NCBI GenBank assembly: GCA_030770545.1
Contig: CM061091.1
Location: 6,690,501 to 6,754,500 of the forward strand
Length of the DNA: 64,000 nucleotides
Direction: 5' to 3'
Source: Macropodus opercularis
Taxonomy: Eukaryota; Chordata; Actinopteri; Anabantiformes; Osphronemidae
Below, piece after piece: positions 12,101 through 23,076 of the stretch. Each line of letters starts with the position of its first letter. The first letter of the stretch is position 1. A program made the position numbers and the translations under genes. The notes under the pieces are model-generated. The model searched no databases. It had not been told where the DNA came from and saw nothing but the letters and a program-made list of their open reading frames with translations.

Positions 12101-15100
12101 CTAACAAGTCTAAAAAGACCCACTGTGGTAATCTACATCATCACTTAGCCTGTCTGCAGCCAACATCCCTAAGGCTTGGAAAACATCAACTTCTTTTCTT
12201 CTTTCCTAATAAAATTTAGGCTCAGACACTGTAAGTCTTAATCCTGTGTACAGAATTGCCCATGAGTGGCTGAGACGTGTGAGTGTATTCTCCACACACA
12301 CACACTTACCAGAGTTTGCATCATTCCTTTGGACTGGGGGATAACAACTCGGAGGTCAGTTTTGCGGTTGTTAGGGACGACACTATTCCCAGAATGTGGA
12401 AGAGGAGGAGATTTGGGTGGTAAAATCTTCCCCAAACTGCTTCCACCAGGTGAGCCCACAAAACCATTCACTAGGCAGTGAAACAAAGCAGAGAAGACAT
12501 TTGAGCAATGGTGGCACAGTAAATGCACACGTGACACAAGTTTAGAACTATCTGAGCGTGTGATACAGTCACTATGTGATAGATGCAACCTGTCCTCCAC
12601 CAAGTTCTGAATGGAAAATGGAGAAAGTACAGTTATATATTATACAAGAGATAATAATGAATAATTGATCACTCCTTGCTCTTGACATTACATAATAGCT
12701 GTGTTCATGTGAGACCTGCTGTTCAGGGAGGGAGAGCACGAAGATGACAGAGAGGATAGTCTGCAAGGAGGACAGTAAAGACAAATACAGCTGGCATAAA
12801 TCTTTAGAAAAGACAGCACAGAATCTCCTTTAAGGGAAGAAACTGAAAAACCTCCATCTTTGCCCTTTTCAAAGAATTACTGAATATTGTTTAATCTTTT
12901 CGGACCTGTAAAAATGAAATAACTAAAGAATTGAATCTCTCTTTGGTCATACATCACTCTGGTTGCCTGACACAGTACACCGGAGTTACTGAAAATTTTC
13001 AGTGACTCATATCAGGAATATTAGCTTAACAAGTCCAACTCCAACAAACATTGCTATAAATGGAGTAAACTTTTATCTGTAATACTACAAATGCTGAGGT
13101 ACATTTCATGCCGCTGGACGAAACTTACATGACTTATTAATGTTTCACTACTGAATGTTTTGAAAGGTCACAGGACACTTGTAATAAAGTTGTACATTGT
13201 TATTGAACGTTAAAACGGGAGACGGGAGGGGGCGTTAACGGGTTGTTTAAGGGACTGTCAGCATGCGTCTACCTCACACTGAAGAAAGGCTTGGAGACCA
13301 GCTTTTTAAGAGCTCGAGAGGAGCTGATGTGATTGAGAAACACTGAAGGCAGCCTGAACGCTACCAGGTGCTCCTGTATCCCTCCTGTCAGAACAAATGT
13401 TGATCATGTCTCTTACAGCATGTGTGTCTGTGTGTGTGTGTTTGTAAGACTCCAGTATGATGCATACCAACTGGTGCAGATCCATTTTGCAGACCGAAAT
13501 CAGAACTACCTTGCAAGGCACCTGAAAGACGCCAGATAAACACACAAGTTAACATTGTGTCACTTCTGAAAAAATGAACTGTTTTTCATCAAGTGCCTGT
13601 ACTGTAATATCTTTACACACCTGTGTTCCCAGTGCTGTGAGGTCTTTGTGGAGAGTTTATGTTTCTGTGGAGGTGTGAGTGATGGGAGGAGAGAATTCCA
13701 CTGTCAGCCAGAGCTGCTGTAGCTGCAGCGAGTGCCTGGGAAGTTGCTCCACCTCCTCCGCCTGTACCAGAGCTGTAGTTCATGCTGCTTTGTGTCACAT
13801 GCATGAAGTTCTGCTGTGGAAGGCCTGTGGACTAGCACGACAGGGACAGACAGATGCATGTCAACACAAACCAAACACCAGAGTACTATACAGGCTGTGA
13901 ATTGCGTTTTGTCAGCTTTATCCTTTTTTTTTCCCTTTATTCCTTTTTTTTACTGGGTGGATAAATGTGGAAGGAAAAAACATGAACAGGCTTTTACGGA
14001 TTTAGATTAGAGCAGAGAAAATGTACGGCTTTTACTTTTGTAGACTGTGGCACAATTGCAGAATTTTATCACACACCGACAAACAATGTTTTAAAGTAGT
14101 CCAATGCTGCCATCTTCTCATGGATAAATTAAACAAATTAGAAATCTGGGAATAAACTAAAATGCCAGTTACAATTTTATGGCTCTTCATCATGTTGTCA
14201 AATTCCTCATTAATCTTCTTATACTTCTCCTCAGTACTGGGGGTGAGGACATAGGAGGATTCAGCTTCAGGGCTTTCACAACCTCTGTGCTCCTTCTTGT
14301 TCAGGGCCTGTTAGTGAAATAAACACAAAGTGGATGGTGGGTTTAGATAAAAGAGAATGAAAAGAAAAGTGAAATGTCGACCTCCTTATTGGTCCAGGAC
14401 ACAGTGGCTTAAATGTAAGAAGTGTAAAGCACAGACTAGCAGTCACATCACTTTCTTCTATATACTACTATCCGTCCATGTCACATGCTGAAGTGTAGCA
14501 GAACACAGGACTATAAGCCAGATCTGATTCCAGAGAGGATCGGAACATAGACGCTTCCCTGCTTACAAGGTCATACATGTACAGTGTTTATATTACTGCA
14601 GGTCTGTCCATGCAGTTGTGATGAGCTCTATGCTATGATTTTTCAACCAGTGTGGATGGAAGCAAGATGGGCTTTTAATGTGTTAAAAAGCTGCTGGCAT
14701 CTGGTTACTTACACATTATTTATTTTTATGAGGAAATGTTTCCAAAGACACCTCGAGATGTTTTACCAGCTGCTCCTATTTTAGTGTTAACAGCTCACAA
14801 GAGATTTCTTCCTTCTTTTTTTTACAGTTACTGATTGGAACAATGGCTTAGTTTGGTCTTTTTAAACCACTGACAATAGTGTAACCACAGCCAAAGTTGG
14901 CTGCAAGGTTTTTGATACACGAAGAAAAAGCATCTGCAGGCACAGCAGCTGAACTCACGCAACTTCCTCTACATGATTCTACTCTGTCTAACAGTTTGAC
15001 TGGATGAGACAAGTGAGGAAATCACCCTAGTTCTTATAACTTGTGTACATTGTTGTCATGGAGACCACATTACCATATCAATAATACACAATATATACAT

Positions 15101-18100
15101 TATCAGAAATATGACATGATCCTAAAGTTACGTGTTTAGCATTTGTCACTTATATATTATATGATATATACTTTGTATTGTGTTTCAAACACAGTGTTGA
15201 TACATTATAGCACAATTGCAATTTTATGTTTAGAGGTGCTAGTTAATATACAAATACCCAATGATTATACAAATTTGAACATCGAAAAAGAAGCAACCCC
15301 CTCTAATAACATGCAAACCTGCATTATAGCCACTAGCAAGTGATGAACTAACTGATGTTAATTTAAGGCACCTGGACATTGGTGGAGGAGTTGACATGAA
15401 AATATCAAATCATACGAACATCATGTGAGACTGGATGACATCACCGTTGGTGTATCCATTCTCTCATCGCTGTTCCTTATTACACTGCACGTCATAGCGT
15501 GAAAAGGACAGACTGACCGGCCAGCACACTGTCTGTTCACTACATGTCCCCTGCATTCCCAGACACTGGTAGTTGTTAGACGCTTTGAACCCACACTAGC
15601 AAGTCTATTTTCACCACAGCCCCCAAACTCCACTTTAACAGCTGGTGACCACTTAAGAAGTCACACGCTCAGCTGTCTAGTAAAAATTAATCCGGACAGT
15701 TTAAAATTCCCAAGGATACACACGGAGTGTTGGACTTAGTCAACCGGTCACACTGTGCTGGTACTGTTATTATTAAGAAGTAGAATAATAGTGAAAGCAG
15801 GACTGCAAATCACTTTCATTAAACCTCCACTTCTTTATCTGCAAGAAAGGTTTGGAAGAAACAACGTTCCTTTCAACCGTCCAACAATCAATGTGAAGGA
15901 AAATGAAACTAAACCACAAACATCTCAACAATTATTATTAATTATGCCTGACAATATTCAACAAAAGACACATTCCCAGCACCGGAATGTCTTCCTGGAG
16001 GGATGAAGGCCTGGGAACCAAAAGAGAAATAAAGTTTTCTGTAGAGAATGAAGAATATTGTCTGAGCGCCAACTTTACCATTAGAGCACAGTCTAAAGGT
16101 AAAGAGGGACACAGTGGATGAGAGGAGGGTCTAATGGAATTTAGTCTAAGACCCACCAGGGCTATATTGAGCTCCACAGCAACATCATGCTTAGGCACTT
16201 AAGTCTAAGTGTCTGACGGTGGATCTGAGAGTGTGTGTTTCCTTATCATCTCAAATGTCAAAGTCGGCTTTAGTGGATCACTAAAGGCATCTGGATCATT
16301 GCCACCATAAGGAATGCGCTGCAATGCTAAGCATCTTAACGTGAGGGTGATGTCTTGTTGCTTTTGGAGCAAGGACCCATCTTTTCCTGGAGTGAGTCAT
16401 TTTCAGGCCAGTGTTTGTCCTATAACTAAAGAGAACAAGTGTTTCGATTTGCTTCTCTGGCAGAGATAAGCTCAGCTCACACATGTTCAAACACCCGTCC
16501 AGACACAGTTACAACAGACATTTTCTCTAAGGTTTTCTGTCCCATAGAACTAAACCAAACCAACCACAGTGTCAGGTTTCAGTGCATTATAGTTTTCACT
16601 TTCTGTTCTGGCTTTGATTCATCTCTGTGCTCTGCTGGCAGAAATGACCGCACTGCATACCTTGGACGGCTGTTCTCTTGTTGCTGAAATTCAATCCTGC
16701 TGCACACAAACCTGTCTCATTACTATGACAAAAGTAATCTGTCAGTGGGATCAGCTGGCCAGTTGGGCCTTTGTAGTTGTTTTATCTGGCAAACCATTAC
16801 AAAAAGCTCTTCCTTGCTTCTGTCTTCATTTCAGGTTGACATTACACTTTTATCTCCTCCATATGGACATAGTGCAAGTCTGCACATGTTGGAACTTTAC
16901 TTCCTATTGATCTAAAAAAGTCTGTATATACTTTATCTACTATGAACGCTAGATAAAACTTCACCAATGCAAGTCTGTGTGTCTAAACAAAAAAACAACA
17001 ACAACTGTTTACTGGGTTAATTTTAACATTTCTAGCCATTGCCTACACCCATACCTTATTTGAGTGCCTCTGTTTATTTTTTCCACATCTGTGTAAATGT
17101 AAATTATTCTGCTTTATGATGCAAAAGCAGTTTTGACAGTGTGGTCAAAATGAACATGCAGACACTGGGAGTCTATAGTGACATTGGAAAGCTATTCTAA
17201 GCTTTTCCTTTCCTGGAGTATGTAAAGAATTCAGAACGTTAAAGGTTAGTCCTGTGTATATAGCAACTTAATAATACAATATGTATATTTTTAAATCAGT
17301 ATGAAAATTATGCTCCAAACCTAACCTGTTGTAGAGAGATGCTGCCAAAACCTCCTGCCACCAACACAGCAAACAGCATTATCAACAACGCATATTAATT
17401 CATTATATGCATATTCATATATATTAATACTCGACATAGATTGTTTACTGAAGCTTGTGCAAAAAGTGGTGGTGGAGTGGTTCTTGTTCAGCACCATAGA
17501 GATATAAAAATGATGAATGGTGTTTATACAATAGCTAAACCTAATAGCCTCATATATCATAGTCACTCACAATCACAATCAGCCAATCCCAGGGTAAAAG
17601 TGAATAGTTTCTTTCAAGTACTCAATGTGTAAAGATGAATACTGTACATACACCATAAAAAAGTTATACAATACAGTTAATAACACATACAGTACTGTGC
17701 AAAGGTTTTAGGCAGGTGTGAAAAAATGCTGTAAACAAACAATGCTTTCAGAAATACAAATAATGATTGTTTATTTTTGTCAATTTACAAAATGCAAAGT
17801 TCCTTTAACAACTGTGAGCAAGTCAACCTAGAAGAACTGCTGCTGTTTGAAGGCAAAGGGTGGTGACACCAAATATTGATTTGATTTCTGTGTTGTTCGT
17901 TTACTGCATTTTGTTCATTTTAATGTTTAACACTTCCATTTCTGAAAGCGTTCTTTGTTTACAGCATTTTTTCCACACCTGTACTATATATCTACTAAAA
18001 AACACACATTTTCATATTTCAGTTGCGTTTTAAGGATGCTACACCAAAAAAAGGTAAGAGATGACGTGTGTCCTGGTTGTGGTTGTGCTCGTGTGCGTAC

Positions 18101-21100
18101 TTGCCTGTATGTGACAAAGAAACCTGTGAACTGCTTGTGTGTTTGTGCCTGACAGATAATGATCAGCAAACATCATTTTCCACCAAACAATGACAAAGAA
18201 GCTTTGGAAAGTCTGTTGCAGCCAGTGCGGCATTACTTTACACATAGGCAAATTTCAGGTTTAGATGTTGCAAATGGGCAGACCGATATGCAAAAGAGCA
18301 ACCTTTCACTTTCCAGGCTTTGTTTTAACTAGCTTGCCTGTTTGTGCGACATTTGCGGGAAGAAACAAATTAGGTCTTAAAGCAGGCAAATCAAACCTGG
18401 CTAATGGCTCACAGAGCTGACGCAGGTGTCTGCTTGTGGTTTACAGTAGGAGCATACACTCCACTATGCTGTTTAGAATGATTATGGGCAATACCAGTGA
18501 CCCATATTAACAACTCTGCCTTTAGCGTTACTGAGATGATTTTAGTTGTGGTCATAACTGTCTTAACTGTTTAACAAGCATTTTCCTGTTCATCCCATGG
18601 TCTTTTGTTTTTTCAGAGATACTTACAGTAGATTACTGTCTAATTCCCTTTGGGCAAGAAAGATGGAAATAAGAAGGGGAATTCTGTGATTCTGGTGATA
18701 CTGTTCACAGAATGGGGAGAGAAAACTGCTGGACTGCCTGAATTCCTGAACCTAACTTTTATTCAGGAAGAGAAAGAGTCAATGGACACAAACAAAATTA
18801 GTTTGGGAAGTTTAGCTGCTGTACCAGCTGCATTTGGTGCTGCACATACAAGAATCTGTGTGTAGAAAGGTGTGTTTGCAAACACACTGCAGAAGCTTAG
18901 AGCCAGTGTTTGAGTCACGATGACTATTCATTTGTACATGCAATGACAGACAGGACAGCTTTGCTAAGGGACTGTGATGCCACACTGCCAGCATCACGTT
19001 GCAAGACGCCACTGAATGAACAAAATTCATTGTAACCCACTGGCATTGCCAAAAAGTTTTTCTAAATAAGTGGACGGATGAAGTACCTATTGTTTCCTAG
19101 CATGTACAGTCAATATGAAAGTCAGTACAGTCAAAGTCAATATGAAATTACATAAAGTTATGACTTTACTAATATCTAATTATACTCCAACTAATTGCTG
19201 TACCTTAATTATGACTATGATGATTATCAATGATAATTTTATTTTAATCAGTTTCCCTATAGGATACACAATGATGAGTAATGATCGCTGACGGTTATAA
19301 GCCTCTCCTTGGAAAAGGATGCTACTGTAGCAGTGTTTCAGGTTCCAGAACAAATGAATTTAATTGTAAATGCTCAACAATGTTATAAAAGAGCAAACAT
19401 CATTTGCTCATTTATAACTTAACTTTTTCTTTCTTTTTGTATCTGGGACGTTTCTAAGCATAAATACACACACTGAGTTACAAAATAACAAGTTATTACA
19501 GATATTGGTTGTTGAATATGATGTACATGCAAAGTAGATGTTTAGCTGTCAGCATTCAAACTACTGTACTATTTACATGTAGAATTTCAATACTGTATAA
19601 CACCATATCACCCATTTGAGGAAAGGTTGAAGACGATTAGTCGAAGTGTCTTCTCTGCACAGACAGAGTGTAGATATGAAACAAATATGTATCATATTTT
19701 TAGCAGCACTATTACTGATAATAATACTGACAATTTCAGTGGCTTTCCACTACTCACCTCTATGATGTCAGAGTTGGTTCTGCTCTCGTGGGGTTCATTG
19801 TACTCTGTGTACTTCAGCAGGACTTTGTCCATGTCTGTGCTGGCATATTGAAAGAGTTTGTTGGAGCTGTTGAAGATGATAAGAGCGATTTCACAGTCAC
19901 ACAGAACGCTTAGCTCATAGGCCTTCTTCATCAGGCCAAACTTTCTCTTCATGAAAGTCACCTAGGAGGACAGGAAGCAAGGATCAGTGTAACTCTCAAA
20001 TATCTACAAATATCTGCTTAAGTCTTGATATCTATGGATAGGCTGGAAACTCAGCTTCCAAAATGTTGTTCTAAACGTGGACTGGGTTCTAGGTTTAGAA
20101 CAACATTTAAAATGTGAATCACATGAACAACATTTTCTGCCTCAAATGAAAGTTTTGCAAAATGTAATAAACTGGTTTATTCGACGAACACAGCTCTCTT
20201 TTCAAGAAGAGCCTACAATAAACAAAAACCCAATAAACACACTGGTAGCATGAGCTCAGCTGACACCAAAAATACACAGTCAGTGCTTGTCTGAACATTG
20301 TGGCTTTAGGAGATAAAGACACTCAAGGTGTGTCCCTGTCATGCAGGGATGACAGAAGAAGGTGGGGCCAGAAGCAGGGAGGTGCTGAAACTGAACTCCC
20401 CCATGAGTAGTAGTAGCAATAACCTTTAAATGTGTTTCTACTGGAATACCTCTAATTGAGTGGACAGGAAATGTGGGTGGGAAGCAAATGAGTAAGTTCC
20501 TCCGCCCTTAGTAACCCTTATCAAGACGATTAAGACATCTCAGTCATATAGTGTTTCTACTGTAATCAAGAAATAATACCAATATCTAAAATTACAACAA
20601 GGCTAAAGTATCAAAGCTCCACTAAAACATATTGTACGCTGTACCTCTACTAAAGCTAGACTGCCGTGTTTGAAGAGGACACTAAACCCACACACAGCCA
20701 ACACGTCACGTCGATCACGCTCATCCCGTTTCTGCTCTGCAGCCAACTCCCCTCAGTGAGTCAAGCTGCTCTTGTAGGTTAGTCTTCCCTCCATCATAGT
20801 TCCTGGGATCCTGACTCATATCATATCTTGAAGCTTTCTTAGACTTGTATGTTGAAGCTGAACATTCTTAGAGTCTTACGTACAGTATGTGTATGTAAGT
20901 GTATGGTAGCAAGTACTGCAAGTTGTTAATAAGGTTGGCAGCCTTATTTAGAAATATACAGCGAATACTAATATATATTCTATAGCTATAGAACCAGGGT
21001 ACAATTATTTGTGCTGTATATAATTGATACACAGCTGATTGAATTTCTTCCGAGTTTGAGGCTCCTCCAAATGTTTGAGTTGATGATCTGACCAGAAAGT

Positions 21101-22304
21101 TTAAATTATCCTCTAAAAATAATTTGAAATGTGTAGGGACAACAATTCCCTGATATCTAATCTGCTCACTCCGTAAATGAGCACCTTCCACTGTACCTCC
21201 TGACAATCACTGCTGATTCACTGGTCGCAGCAATGGAAGGAATTTGATATTTTCTAACACAGAACACCAGATAGAGAAACACACACACTGGTAACAAATT
21301 ACTACTGTAAGGGAGCTGCGGTTACGGATGCATCAAATGGTCAACTGAGTTTATGTTCAACTAGGCTGAATATATTCAACAATGATAGAAACATCTGGAA
21401 GAGTTATATGTATATCCTGTAAAGAAGTGCTTGCAAAATAGAAACGGCATCTACAAACACTTGATGAATTTGACAGATTAAAGAACACAAACCAACTTCC
21501 TAAAATAGTACAAGAACCTAAATATACATCAGGCTCTACTGATAATGCACAACCGACAGCTAAAAATGCTTCAGCCAAGACAACCAAACATCAAATATAA
21601 ACATCAGCCCAGATATTTATTTTCCAGCCACATCCCTATTTCCAGAGCCTGTGCCTTCCTTCCAGACAGGCTGGTATTTGTTGTGCTGTTGGGGGCGATA
21701 TATATAGAGGAGACAGACAGAGAGGGATTCCAGTGGGCAGCAGTGTGGCTGCGCGTAGAGACGGTGAGGAGAGAAGGCCGCTGTGTGTCCTCAGCACTGA
21801 CCCGCCCTGCTAATGACAGGGTGCCGTCGGGACCCAGCTAACCCCAAATTACTGCCCTCGCCACCAGCGGTGACCGCTGTACTCTCAAAAGCTAAAAGGC
21901 TAGCAGGAATGTGTGGGGATCCACAGGAGGTTCCTTGAAGGTGCTGGATCACATACTCTCACATTTATATGTAAATAACTGCTGTCATTTTTACAGAACT
22001 CTGCGAAGCTACTTTTAGAATGTAGACTGCGATGCATACTGCTGTATCAGATCTTGGAATCAAAGCCTTTAGATATAAAGTAGTCTCTCTGCACGATTCA
22101 TGGCTCAGACATAAAAATCCCAAACTGCGGTTGTTGTTTTCCACAGCATTGTGTGTTTCTGTATAAATCCATGTTGTTGAGGAAATGTTTGACGGGAGAG
22201 TCAAGCATTAGAAAGTTACACTGTATAACTTTGGTTAAGTACACACAAACCTGTCGGTTCCTCTCGTCTACGATCCTGGTGATCTGGATCTTCTTTCTCC
22301 CCAT
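9179..22304 (-). CDS. mef2a: mef2a-type MADS-box transcription factor, complete (8 coding exons, 435 aa)
   Basis: MEF2 proteins bind YTA(A/T)4TAR sites as dimers and regulate muscle and neuronal genes. Coding exons (minus): 22251-22304, 19758-19961, 14173-14307, 13621-13831, 12310-12470, 10073-10196, 9826-9928, 9179-9494. They sum to 1308 nt with compatible phases. Residues 1-57 are the MADS box and 58-86 the MEF2 domain. Exon 3 (87-131) is the MEF2A alpha1-type exon (ALNKKEHRGC...EEKYKKINEEFDNMM). Exon 5 carries the MAPK docking-like RKTDLRVVIP, and exon 6 two retained TP motifs (TTPGVS, NTPSLP). Exon 8 has the IKAEPISPP sumoylation/phosphorylation motif (K345, E347, S350) and ends in a basic ESPAVKRMRMDSWVT tail, as in MEF2A. 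It is shorter than human MEF2A (about 507 aa): no beta exon and no polyglutamine stretch. The a/b copy is not determined; it may be mef2ab. Confidence 0.93.
9551..9564 (-). promoter_or_regulatory. CTCF-like motif in mef2a last intron
   Basis: The minus-strand sequence CCACTAGATGGTGC matches the vertebrate CTCF core (CCASYAGRKGGCR) with one mismatch (T for the central C). It lies 57 nt from the last coding exon of mef2a. Confidence 0.4.
14308..19757 (-). other. mef2a: mef2a intron between MADS exon 2 and exon 3
   Basis: A 5.4-kb AT-rich intron containing the MITE at 17690-17984. In other MEF2 genes the alternative alpha2 exon lies near the alpha1 exon. I looked for an alpha2-type sequence (for example RKKGLNGC) here and saw none. 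Confidence 0.5.
17690..17984. mobile_element. Tc1/mariner-type MITE with 44-bp terminal inverted repeats, one end shortened
   Basis: The inner arms at 17713-17755 and 17938-17981 are inverted copies about 44 bp long with only about 3 differences (CAGGTGTG...TTTCAGAAAT). The left side continues outward as AGTACTGTGCAAAGGTTTTAGG, typical of fish Tc1-like ends next to a TA. The right side lacks this outer 20-25 bp and passes directly into unrelated DNA. There is no transposase frame, so it is non-autonomous and now immobile at that end. Confidence 0.75.
19758..19961 (-). other. mef2a: mef2a coding exon 2 (rest of MADS box and MEF2 domain)
   Basis: This 204-nt exon encodes residues 19-86, from VTFMKRKFGLMKKAYELSVL to the SRTNSDIIE end. 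It has the canonical MEF2 exon size, acceptor TCCTCCTAG and donor GAG|GTGAGT. Residue 22 is M, where T is expected (VTFTKRK). The rest of the helix and beta sheet core (CDCEIALIIFNSSNKLFQYA) matches the family. This exon carries most of the DNA-contact and dimer surface. Confidence 0.95.
20061..20108. repeat. Perfect inverted repeat, 16-bp arms, 16-nt loop
   Basis: Arms at 20061-20076 (AAATGTTGTTCTAAAC) and 20093-20108 (its exact reverse complement) are separated by 16 nt. It lies in the intron about 100 nt upstream, in the sense of transcription, of the mef2a MADS exon 2 acceptor. It could form a stable hairpin in the pre-mRNA. It has no protein-coding explanation. Confidence 0.8.
21113..21122 (+). 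promoter_or_regulatory. MEF2-consensus site in mef2a intron
   Basis: The sequence CTAAAAATAA fits the MEF2 consensus YTA(A/T)4TAR exactly. It lies in the intron between coding exons 1 and 2. MEF2 genes are known to autoregulate, but a 10-bp AT-rich match is expected by chance in a window this size, so this is only a candidate. Confidence 0.25.
21690..21900. promoter_or_regulatory. GC-rich intronic block in mef2a, candidate regulatory element
   Basis: A GC-rich island-like segment, preceded by a TATATATAG run near 21700, stands out from the AT-rich intron between coding exons 1 and 2. It contains TAATGACA and other homeodomain-like cores. There is no coding similarity and no convincing splice-bounded exon. 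It could be an enhancer or an internal promoter; the assignment rests on composition only. Confidence 0.3.
22251..22304 (-). other. mef2a: mef2a coding exon 1 (start of MADS box)
   Basis: This 54-nt exon encodes MGRKKIQITRIVDERNRQ, the standard size and position for MEF2 genes. The first ATG of the local frame is two codons upstream (ATG AAA ATG GGG), but MGRKK is the conserved start. The donor is CAG|GTTTGTG. An acceptor (TTCTTCTCCAG) lies about 15-25 nt upstream of the ATG. Residue 12 is V where MEF2 proteins usually have M. Confidence 0.93.
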
Positions 22305-22872
22305 TTTCAAAAGCTGGAGCTGGAGAAGAATATCAGTGGGCTCCCAGTTGTTGAGATAAACAGAAAATCTTTAACACATATTCCCACTGTTGATTCTGGT
22401 CCTCCAGTATCAGCTTGGCATGGTTTGCTTAAAAAGAGATAGAAACAGCTCAATGTTAGTGGTTTGTCACAAATTACTTCATATACATATACCTATACAT
22501 ATACATAACAGTCCAACAGTCCTATCCCTCCATAAATTCCCATACAGTGGTGTATTTCTCACTGCTAATTCACTGCTGTCTTGTTGAGGATGGGGACACC
22601 AGCTGCGTCTTCACCCGCTAAGTGATCCAACCGAGAGGTGAGCTGGATGAACTGCCAGTCCAGTAACAATGATCCCTCACTAGTTTCCCATTCACAAACT
22701 CTAACAACTTTTTTGGCTGTTGCTGAATTTTTGTCCTTTTAGTCACAGGTTTTTGTTTCACCCGTTATGTGAGGACCATTGGATCCATACAATGCCAACA
22801 TACGGTACTGAAACAAGAGTGAACTGACAGAATACACTCTAGACAATTAAATGTAGTCACTACACACCTTAC

Positions 22873-23076
22873 CTAGTTGGTTCCAAACTCCCTCCCACAA
22901 CGTTGAACCATAATTTGCAACAATATGAATATTCAGCCCAGTGATCTTGAATACACTGTCCTCCTGTCGCCTCCTGCACAAGTGTCCACCTGCCCTGCTG
23001 TGTCCCTCCCCAGCCTCGGTGTTTCTGAGCCCAGCCTTCCCCAGAGCTCCTTAGCTCTTTCCTAATCTCATCGGAT
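22873..23076 (-). other. mef2a: mef2a 5'UTR exon (probable)
   Basis: This is a 204-nt block bounded on the minus strand by a long polypyrimidine tract with acceptor (CTCTGCCTCCTCCCAG) and a consensus donor (CTAG|GTAAGG). It is GC-richer than its neighbours and lies about 570 nt upstream of the first coding exon, the expected place for a MEF2 5'UTR exon. It holds an open frame by chance (22869-23102), but it starts with no conserved protein and joins no MEF2 frame, so I read it as untranslated. Confidence 0.6.

Noticed and set aside
18650..18865. 71-codon plus-strand ORF with a Lys/Glu-rich look
   Set aside because: It lies in the mef2a intron, with no splice-compatible neighbours and no family resemblance.
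14308..19757. Alternative MEF2 alpha2 exon
   Set aside because: I looked for it because most MEF2 genes have it; no sequence resembling it was seen.
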